Source of the DNA: Acholoe squamosa
Taxonomy: Eukaryota; Annelida; Polychaeta; Phyllodocida; Polynoidae
Length of the DNA stretch: 64,000 nucleotides
NCBI GenBank assembly: GCA_949317995.1
Contig: OX439036.1
Span: 5,932,356 to 5,996,355, forward strand
Direction of reading: 5' to 3'
Below, in pieces: positions 20,568-30,289 of this stretch (the stretch's first letter is position 1; the number at the start of each line of letters is the position of its first letter). The notes under the pieces were generated by a model that was not told where the DNA came from, ran no database searches, and was given only the letters and a program-made list of their open reading frames with translations. Position numbers and translations under genes: made by a program.

Positions 20568-22995
20568 GCACCTAACCAGAAAATATTTTCCCCTGCTAAA
20601 TACCTACTCTGCTGAAATCTTTTCTGAGTCCAACTCAGACAATTTCCAGCACCTAACCAGAAAATAATTCCTAAGACTGGACTAACTAAATACCTAGCCT
20701 GCAGAAATCCTTTCTAAGTCCAACTCAGGCAATATTTTCCAGCACCTAACCAGAAAATATTTTCTGCTTACAGTGTGGAATGTCTAGAATGTTAACATGA
20801 TCATTTATCTTTGCTATTTACTCACAGGCTGGAATGTCTAGAATGTCTACCTAGTCATTAATCTTGTTGTTTACTTGCAGTGCGGAATGTCTGGAATGTC
20901 TACGCGATCATTAATCATTGCTATTTACTCGCAGTGTGGAATGCCTGGAATGTCTACCTGATCATTAATCTTTGCTGTTTACTAACAATGTAAAATGCCT
21001 GAAATGTTTACGCAGTAGAAACTAGTATTAAATGACTGAAAACTTTTCTAAGACCACTGGTTTAAACAAACAGGAAAATCACTTACAGTGAAGTCACAAT
21101 AATCCAGTATTAATTCTCATGAGATCAGATATGTAATACTGTATCTGTCCTTAATAATCCAGTCCAACTCAAACAATAATTTTCAGCACCTAACCAGAAA
21201 ATGATTTTGAAACTAAGACCACTGAAAACTTAGTGTGCAATAAACCTTTCTAAATCCAACTCAGACAATTTCCAGCACCTAACCAGAAAATAATTTCCCC
21301 CACTGAATACCTAGTCTGCTGAAATCTTTTTTGAGTCCAACTCAGACAATTTCTAGCACCTTACCAGAAAAGGACTTAGAACATTTTTAAGAATAAAACC
21401 ACAGGTTTGGGGAGGTAGGAGAAAGGGATCAAACCTGAGTGACTTGAGAGGATGGTTAGGGGAGGCATAAGACCGGTAGCAGACCTCAGGGGAGCTGGGA
21501 GAATGGTCAAGGGAGAATGGTTAGGAGAGGTAGGAGCTAGCATTGAGTAGCTGAAAACTTTTCTAAGACCACTGGTTTGAAACAGGCAGGAAATTTCTAT
21601 GAGTAAAATCATGGAATACCTAGCCTGCGAAAACCTTGTCTAGAATAATTTCCAGCACCTAACCAGAAAATATTTTCCCCCTCTGAATACCTAGTCTGCT
21701 GAAATCTTTTCTGAGTCCAACTCAGACAATTTCCAGTACCTAACCAGAAAATAATTTCCCCCACTGAATACCTAGTCTGCTGAAATCTTTTCTGAGTCCA
21801 ACTCAGACAAATTCCAGCACCTAACTAGAAAAGGACTTTTAAGAATAAAACCACAGGTTTGAGGAGGTAGGAAAAAGGGATCAAACCTGCCTAAAATGTT
21901 TACGCAGTAGAAACTAGTATTAAATGACTGAAAACTTTTCTAAGACCACTGGTTTAAACAAACAGGAAAATCACTTACAGTGAAGTCACAATAATCCAGT
22001 ATTAATTCTCATGAGATCAGATATGTAATACTGTATCTGTCCTTAATAATCCAGTCCAACTCAAACAATAATTTTCAGCACCTAACCAGAAAATGATTTT
22101 GAAACTAAGACCACTGAAAACTTAGTGTGCAATAAACCTTTCTAAATCCAACTCAGACAATTTCCAGCACCTAACCAGAAAATAATTTCCCCCACTGAAT
22201 ACCTAGTCTGCTGAAATCTTTTTTGAGTCCAACTCAGACAATTTCTAGCACCTTACCAGAAAAGGACTTAGAACATTTTTAAGAATAAAACCACAGGTTT
22301 GGGGAGGTAGGAGAAAGGGATCAAACCTGAGTGACTTGAGAGGATGGTTAGGGGAGGCATAAGACCGGTAGCAGACCTCAGGGGAGCTGGGAGAATGGTC
22401 AAGGGAGAATGGTTAGGAGAGGTAGGAGCTAGCATTGAGTAGCTGAAAACTTTTCTAAGACCACTGGTTTGAAACAGGCAGGAAATTTCTATGAGTAAAA
22501 TCATGGAATACCTAGCCTGCGAAAACCTTGTCTAGAATAATTTCCAGCACCTAACCAGAAAATATTTCCCCCCTCTGAATACCTAGTCTGCTGAAATCTT
22601 TTCTGAGTCCAACTCAGACAATTTCCAGCACCTAACCAGAAAATAATTTCCCTCACTGAATACCTAGTCTGCTGAAATCTTTTCTGAGTCCAACTCAGAC
22701 AATTTCCAGCACCTAACCAGAAAAGAACTTAGAAAATTTTTAAGAATAAAACCACAGGTTTGGGGAGGTAGGAAAAATGGATCAAACTGACTGACTTGAG
22801 AGGATGGTCAAGGGGGTATAAGGCCGGTAGCAGACCTCAGGGGAGCTGAGGGAATGGTCTAGGGAGAATGGCTAGCAGAGGTAGGAGCTAGCATTGAGCA
22901 GCCCTAAGACCACTGGTTTAAAACAGACAGGAAATTTCTATGAGTAAAATCATGGAATACCTAGCCCGTGAAAACCTTGTCTAGCATAATTTCCA
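20568..22995. repeat. Higher-order satellite unit, copy 2 (2,428 bp)
   Basis: Second copy of the preceding block, carrying the same internal 892-base duplication (21376 and 22268). Only scattered single-base differences were seen, so the duplication is recent or is kept uniform by conversion. Confidence 0.85.
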
Positions 22996-24017
22996 GCACC
23001 TAACCAGAAAATATTTTCCCCTGCTAAATACCTACTCTGCTGAAATCTTTTCTGAGTCCAACTCAGACAATTTCCGGCACCTAACCAGAAAATAATTCCT
23101 AAGACTGAACCCACTAAATACCTAGCCTGCAGAAATCTTTTCTAAGTCAAGCTGGCACAATATTCCAGCACCTAACCAGAAAATAATTTTTGAAACTAAA
23201 ACTAGTAAGTACCTAGCCTGCAGAAATCCTTTCTAAGTCCAACTCAGGCAATATTTTCCAGCCTAACCAAAAAATAATTTCTGCTTACAGTGTGGAATGT
23301 CTAGAATGTCAACACGATCATTAATCTTTGCTATTTACTCACAGGCTGGAATATCTAGAATGTCTACCTAGTCATTAATCTTCTTTGTTTACTCACAGTG
23401 CGGAATGTCTGGAATGTCTACACAACCATTAATCATTGCTATTTACTTGCAGTGTGGAATGCCTGGAATGTCTACTTGATCATTAATCTTTGCTGTTTAC
23501 TTAGAATGTGGAATGCCTGAAATGTTTACGCAGTAGAAACTAGTATGAAATGACTGAAAACTTTTCTAAGACCACTGGTTGAGACAAACAGGAAATCACT
23601 TACAGTCAAGTCACCATAATCCAGTGTGTAACAATCCAGTAATTCACCTTCCAGTGTTAATTCCTATAGGATCAAATTCATAGTACAGTATCTGTCCTCA
23701 GACAATTTCCAGCACCTAACCAGAAAATAATTTTTAAGACTGAACCCCCTGAATATCTTGCTTGCTGAAATCTTTTCTAAGTCCAACTCAAACAATTTCC
23801 AGCACCTAACCAGAAAATAATTTCTAAGACTGAACCATTTCCAGCACCTAACCAGAAAATAATTTCTAAGACTGAACCCACTGAATACCTAATCTGCTGA
23901 AATCTTTTCTAAGTCCAACTCAGATAATTTCCAGCACCTAACCAGAAAATAATTTCTAAAACTAAACCCACTGGATACCTAGCCTGCTGAAAACCTTTCT
24001 AAGTCTTACTCAAAAAT

Positions 24018-24352
24018 GGACTAACCTAAAGGCATAGTCTCAGCAGTGCACCATGTCCCAATGTAAGATGGTCAGTGATGCAAGCTGTGACTACGGCAGG
24101 CCTGCAAACTCCTTGTCTTATATAGGAAACCCAAAGCCATAAGCTCCGCCCCCCTTGTGAATCTCAACCAATCAGCATCAACCAATCAGCACTCAGGAAA
24201 TGAACCAAAGCTGGTAGCTGGCGAGTGGAATGGAAGGTTCCAGAAAGTAAACATGCAGTGAAGACTGAGAAAATGAGCTATTTTACTGATTTTCTTGCGG
24301 GAACTTCATATGTTATGGCCTTAGTTGCTTGTTTGCATCGAATTAAAGTGAT
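24018..24352. repeat. Right flanking segment of the satellite block
   Basis: Direct-orientation relative of 15312-15860. Past its end (gaattaaag) it runs into an inverted copy of the 236-bp unit. Confidence 0.75.
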
Positions 24353-25385
24353 ATTTGACCGGAATTTCGCCGAAACGATCGTTTTCGCCGTGCGCGCGTA
24401 CCTAGAGCATACCACAGGGGGTGGTACTTAGAGTAGACAGGGCTGGGGTTAAAGGAAATTGCTCGTACAGCAAAAACGATTGTTTCGGCGAAATTCCGCC
24501 GCTATGGAGCCAAAAATAACTTTAATTCGATGCAAACAAGCAAATAAGACCATAATCGATAGATACTCGCATGAAATTGGCTGTTTTTTCTTTTTACGTG
24601 CGAGATTCCACTCGCCAGCTACCAGCTTTGGGTCATTTCCTTTAACCCAAGCCCTGTCTACTCTAAGTACCACCCCGTGTGGTATGCTCTAGGTACGCGC
24701 GCACGACGAAAACGGTCGTTTCGGCGAAATTCCGCTGCTGTCGAGTCAAATATCACTTTAATTCGATGCAAACAAGCAAATAAGACCATAATCGATAGAT
24801 ACTCGCATGAAATTGGCTTTTTTTTCTTTTTACGTGCGAGATTCCACTCGCCAGCTACCAGCTTTGGGTCATTTCCTTTAACCCCAGCCCTGTCTACTCT
24901 AAGTACCACCCCGTGTGGTATGCTCTAGGTACGCACGCACGGCGAAAACGGTCGTTTCGGCGAAATTCCGCTGCTGTTGAGTCAAATATCACTTTAATTC
25001 GATGCAAACAAGCAAATAAGACCATAATCGATAGATACTCGCATGAAATTGGCTGTTTTTTCTTTTTACGTGCGAGATTCCACTCGTCAGCAACCAGCTA
25101 TGAGTCATTTCCTTTAACCCCAGCCCTGTCTACTCTAAGTACCACCCCTTGTGGTATGCTCTAGGTACACGCGCACGGCGAAAACGGTCGTTTCGGCGAA
25201 ATTCCGCTGCTGTCGAGTCAAATATCACTTTAATTCGATGCAAACAAGCAAATAAGACCATAATCGATAGATACTCGGCTGCTATTTCTTTTTACATGTG
25301 AGATTCCACTCGTCAGCTACTAGTAATATGCCCATACCTAGAGCATACCACAGGTGGAGGTACCTAGAGTAGACAGAGCTGGGTT
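24215..25385. repeat. 236-bp tandem array with inverted copies at both ends
   Basis: Direct units repeat every 236 bases (the phrase gtatgctctaggtac at 24681, 24917 and 25153). They contain cgaaacgacc-type and gcaaacaagcaaataagacc modules. One inverted copy precedes them (about 24215-24445) and a short inverted piece follows (about 25330-25385), so the block can fold back on itself. The unit contains, inverted, the cgaattaaag module of the satellite flanks. The small frames it produces repeat with the unit and are not genes. Confidence 0.85.
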
Positions 25386-25804
25386 AAATTCCAAGAAGGA
25401 AGATTCCATAGAATTCTACTGCGTCTTTCTGTTGTGTGGGAAACGTACCCAGTCGGCATATGATTTATATTCTTGTTTATCCTAAAGTCTGGGAAAGTAA
25501 CTGACATTTGACCCTGGATCTTTAGCTCTGTAAAGATAAGTCATGATACAAAACTGCATCATACTCACCAGTCACAATATAGTGATAAAATATAGTAATA
25601 AATTGCTAACATATCAACCTTCTTGGAAATTACATGGAATGCCTTATCAAAAATTAGCTGACACTCTCACCAACACTGTATTAATGCATCTTAACAATCA
25701 ATGCACAGTGCTTTCATGCACAAGCAACCCTTAAAGGATTTTAGTGTCATGGGAAAACAATCAGATGTTTAACCAACACAGGGGTGCATAACACTCAATA
25801 CTGA

Positions 25805-27640
25805 GTAGCGCCCATAGACTTATCATTACGTGAACAAAGCTAAAACTAAATAATTTCTCCTGGGCTTAATATTTCGAATTTCTGGGTGGGGATTGCGCCA
25901 AATATTAGTTTAACTATTCTAGTTTTTAGCCTCTTAAGGATTTTTAGGGGGTTGAAGCCTAAGATGTCAAAAAAAAAATAAAGCATTTTGATGTCTGGCC
26001 GTATCAGTCATTTCCATATACTTTCAATGCTAAAATAGACCCATGTCGACCAAAACTAAATGAGCTGTCATTGAATAAATCCTGAATACTTTTTAATGGG
26101 AGTACGATGGTAAACAAGTAAAATAACTCAAGTTTACTATGTATTAGTCTCAGTGCTGAAAATTAGGCCTAACCCCCCAATACAAAAATTATTCTGTAGG
26201 TGCGCCTTATAGCTGTCCCTATAGACTTATCATTACGTGAACAAAGCTAAAACTAAATAATTTCTCCTGGGCTTAATATTTCGAATTTCTGGGTGGGGAT
26301 TGCGCCAAATATTAGTTTAACTATTCTAGTTTTTAGCCTCTTAAGGATTTTTAGGGGGTTGAAGCCTAAGATGTCAAAAAAAAAATAAAGCATTTTGATG
26401 TCTGGCCGTATCAGTCATTTCCATATACTTTCAATGCTAAAATAGACCCATGTCGACCAAAACTAAATGAGCTGTCATTGAATAAATCCTGAATACTTTT
26501 TAATGGGAGTACGATGGTAAACAAGTAAAATAACTCAAGTTTACTATGTATTAGTCTCAGTGCTGAAAATTAGGCCTAACCCCCCAATACAAAAATTATT
26601 CTGTAGGTGCGCCTTATAGCTGTCCCCATAGACTTATCATTACGTGAACAAAGCTAAAACTAAATAATTTCTCCTGGGCTTAATATTTGGAATTTCTGGG
26701 TGGGGATTGCGCCAAATATTAGTTTAACTATTCTAGTTTTTAGCCTCTTAAGGATTTTTAGGGGGTTGAAGCCTAAGATGTCAAAAAAAAAATAAAGCAT
26801 TTTGATGTCTGGCCGTATCAGTCATTTCCATATACTTTCAATGCTAAAATAGACCCATGTCGACCAAAACTAAATGAGCTGTCATTAAATAAATCCTGAA
26901 TACTTTTTAATGGGAGTACGATGGTAAACAAGTAAAATAACTCAAGTTTACTATGTATTAGTCTCAGTGCTGAAAATTAGGCCTAACCCCCCAATACAAA
27001 AATTATTCTGTAGGTGCGCCTTATAGCTGTCCCCATAGACTTATCATTACATGAACAAAGCTAAAACTAAATAATTTCTCCTGGGCTTAATATTTCGAAT
27101 TTCTGGGTGGGGATTGCGCCAAATATTAGTTTAACTATTCTAGTTTTTAGCCTCTTAAGGATTTTTAGGGGGTTGAAGCCTGAGATGTCAAAAAAAAAAT
27201 AAAGCATTTTGATGTCTGGCCGTATCAGTCATTTCCGTATACTTTCAATGCTAAAATAGGCCCATGTCGACCAAAACTAAATGAGCTGTCATTAAATAAA
27301 TCCTGAATACTTTTTAATGGGAGTACGATGGTAAACAAGTAAAATAACTCAAGTTTACTATGTATTAGTCTCAGTGCTGAAAATTAGGCCTAACCCCCCA
27401 ATACAAAAATTATTCTGTAGGTGCGCCTTATAGCTGTCCCCATAGAGCTATCATTACGTGAACAAAGCTAAAACTAAATAATTTCTCCTGGGCTTAATAT
27501 TTCGAATTTCTGCGTGGGGTTTGCACTAAATATTAGTTTAATTCCTCTAGTTTTTAGCCTCTTAAGGATTTTTAGGAGGGTGAAGCCTAAAAGGGTAAAA
27601 GAAAATAGAAAGCATCTTCATGTCTGGCCCTGACATCGCT
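25805..27640. repeat. 407-bp tandem array, four units plus a partial
   Basis: Units start with atagacttatcattacgtga at 25813, 26221, 26628 and 27035. A diverged partial unit begins at 27442. The first four are nearly identical (spacing 407-408). Confidence 0.95.
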
Positions 27641-28385
27641 CCCATAGAGATTGCAATGAGGCTCAGATCAGCAGTACATTATTTTCAGTTTAAATTTTTA
27701 TTTGAACATTTTATGGGAAATTTCACCACTCTCATGGTAGATTTCTTCATTTTACAGTGCTTGGGGGGGTTATTTTTTTTTTTTTGTCAAATTTAAGCTG
27801 GAAAATAATGAAATTTGTTGCCTTGACCCAGATTTTCAGCGATCAGCTGATCGCCTACACTTGCCATACATATCCCTCAATCTCCGAGCAGATGTTTTAT
27901 CTTTAGCATTGCGAGTATACACGTAACATGTAAGGCTGCAGAACACTAATTATTTTTCCACTGTTGGCCTATATAGCTTTTGGGCGAAAATAAAATTCTT
28001 GTGCAAGTATCTGGGCTTAGCCACTATTATTTTCTTGTAGATATACATTTTTCCCAATAATTTAGGGCCATGGCATGTGGTACAATGTGATTAACTTTTT
28101 TGCTATAGGCCTTAGAGTGCGGACATACCCAGATTTGGGGGTTTTGCAGTGAATGATTTCAATACATTCTCTAATTAAATAGAGTGCACCCCCCTCAACT
28201 TACCATCAAATATCAGCCTAAATAACACTCAAATCTATTAATATACACCCTAAGGATTAATTTGATACCTGGTTTGCCTACCCACTGTCAGATTTTAGAC
28301 CAATAATCATTGTACAACACCCTTCAGTGCGGAGCTACAAAGTGTCTCCTGCTGCCACCTCCCGTCAATTAGTGTACTGCAACCT
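27641..28385. other. Interior of the inverted-repeat element, no gene
   Basis: A+T-rich single-copy-looking sequence without a credible coding frame or RNA gene. Confidence 0.6.
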
Positions 28386-29180
28386 AAATGCTTGACGGGG
28401 TATTTTTGTTTATAAGCCGCACCCTGACAATCCTGAAAATGTTATAAGCCGTAGTAGACGTTAGGGTGCTGCTTATAATCAAAAATACCCATCAAGCATT
28501 TTAAACCTCTTGAGTTAATACATAAATTCGAATCTAAAATGATACCCTTAATTTTGACTGAAATACATAATCTTAATTGGAATTCCGGCCTATACCCAAG
28601 CTTATTTTTAAAGCCTGGCTTACATTACACCCAAAAGACCTCTTAACCAGGCTTATAAACGAGTCAGGCTTATATTATAAAAAAATATGGTATATCAAGC
28701 ATTTTAAGCCCCTAAAAGGTCTACTGCGGCTTATAGCATCTTCAAGATTGCCAGGGTGTGGCTTATAAATAAAAATACCCCGTCAAGCATTTTGAGCCTC
28801 TAAAAGGTCTACTGCGGCTTATAGCATCTTCAAGATTGCCAGGGTGTGGCTTATAAACAAAAATACCCCGTCAAGCATTTCGAGCCTCTAAAAGGTCTAC
28901 TGCAGCTTATAGCATCTTCAAGATTGCCAGGGTGTGACTTATAAACAAAAATACCCCGTCAAGCATTTCGAGCCTCTAAAAGGTTTACTAGGGCTTATAG
29001 CATCTCCAAGATTGTCAGTGTGCGGCTTATAAACAAAAATACCCCGTCAAGCATTTCGAGTCTCTGAAAGGTTTACTGGGGCTTATAGCATCTCCAAGAT
29101 TGTCAGGGTGCGGCTTATAATCAAAAATACCCAAGCATTTTAAACCTCTTGAGTTGATACATAAATTTGAATCTAAAATG
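28386..29180. repeat. 91-bp tandem array with inverted leader
   Basis: Units of about 91 bases contain aaaaataccccgtcaagcat and ggtctactgcggcttatag (28757 onward, about four and a half copies). An inverted partial copy precedes them at about 28390-28450. The gcggcttata word recurs in short inverted-repeat elements elsewhere in the window (60.0 kb and 62.0 kb). Confidence 0.85.
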
Positions 29181-30000
29181 GTACCCTCAATTTTGACTGA
29201 AATACTTAATCTTAATTAGAATTCTGGCCTATACCCAAGCTTATTTTTAAAGCCTGGCTTATATTACACCTAAAAGACCTCTTAACCAGGCTTATAAACG
29301 AGGCAGGCTTATATTTGAGACCAGGCTTATATTAAAACAAATACGGTATATCAAGTATTTTAAGCCTCTGAAAGGTCAACTGTGGCTTATAACATCTCCA
29401 AGATATTGAGTGTCATGCACCCCTGTGTTGGTTAAACATCTGTTTGTTTTCCCTGTGACACTAAAATCCTTTAAGGGTTGCTTGTGCATGAAAGCACTGC
29501 ACATTGATTGTTAAGATGCATTAATACAGTGTTGGTGAGAGTATCAGCTAATTTTTAATAAAGGCACTTTATGTAATTTCCAAGAAGGTTGATATGTTAG
29601 CAATTTATTACTATATTGTAACTGGTGAGTATGATGCAATTTTGTATCATGACCTATCTTTACAGAGCAAAAGATCCAGGGTCAAATGTCAGTTACTTTC
29701 CCAGACTTTAGGATATAAATCAAATGCCTTGCTACAATGCACCTAAATTGATTATCTTAGGTATAAGAGAAAATGAATAGGGATTATATTAAACCTTAAA
29801 GTGGTCACTAATGCATTGATGCATCATACCCATCGGTCGTCATGATGCATGAATGCAGGCCTAGCAAGTAATATAAACTTCACTGAGGGATTGCAAGGTG
29901 TGGGTTATAATCAAAAATACTCATACAGTTGGCATAATTCTTATGCAACAATAAAAATGCCCTTATCCAAAATAATAGGTATTTTCTGGATATTCAAAAA

Positions 30001-30052
30001 ATATAGGTCTTCTTTGGATATTTTTTTAGAAATATCCAAAGAAGACCTATAT
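30001..30052. repeat. Perfect 23-bp hairpin at a duplication border
   Basis: Arms 30001-30023 and 30030-30052 are exact reverse complements (ataggtcttctttggatatt core) around a 6-base loop. It lies about 10 bases left of where the first copy of the segmental duplication begins. The arms are too short for a standard microRNA precursor. Confidence 0.85.
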
Positions 30053-30198
30053 ATATACTACTATTGTGTGCCCTTAAGGGATTGAAATCATAATAGCAAG
30101 TTACACTTTCAAGTACTAGCATGAAATTCAATTGTTCTCTTGACTTCCTTTGTGTGAACTTGTGTGTTGATCACCTCACGTGTGGTTTTCATAGGGGA

Positions 30199-30212
30199 CA
30201 TATATATATATA
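30199..30212 (+). promoter_or_regulatory. TATA box, left secreted-protein gene
   Basis: A pure TATA run about 80-90 bases before the start codon, conserved in the other copy. A transcription start about 30 bases downstream would give a 5'UTR near 60 bases. Confidence 0.55.
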
Positions 30213-30289
30213 GGTATCTGGATGTCCATCAAACATTTGAAAATCATTCATTTGCCAATCACGACAGACAAATACCAGTGGCAAATATC

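Larger units (their letters stand above)
15861..24017. repeat. Complex satellite, about 85-90 bp monomers
   Basis: The block is built from a degenerate monomer: cagcacctaaccagaaaata, then a variable phrase (aagactgaacccactgaata), then cctagcctgctgaaatcttt and ctaagtccaactcagacaat. Other recurrent modules are tacagtgtggaatgtctaga (spacing about 60 bases), a gggaggtaggagaaaggg block and an attaattctcatgagatcag block. Short frames on the minus strand inside repeated modules are repeat shadows, not genes. Confidence 0.9.
25454..29726. mobile_element. 4.3-kb element with long terminal inverted repeats
   Basis: Arms of about 330-350 bases (25454-25804 and 29395-29726) are inverted copies about 90 percent alike by eye, including ctgacatttgaccctggatc and accaacacaggggtgcat. 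The interior holds no convincing reading frame. It carries a 407-bp tandem array and a 91-bp tandem array. This looks like a non-autonomous DNA transposon or foldback element whose interior has been expanded by tandem repeats. Target-site duplications were not identified. Confidence 0.75.

Noticed and set aside
18948-22504. Four identical 78-codon minus-strand frames in the satellite
   Set aside because: They repeat exactly with the satellite module, have no start context or family resemblance, and are repeat shadows.
24225-25164. Several 70-83-codon frames on both strands
   Set aside because: They arise from the 236-bp unit and recur with its period on both strands.
30001-30052. MicroRNA precursor
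   Set aside because: A 52-base hairpin with a 6-base loop is shorter than a standard precursor. It is kept only as a structural observation.
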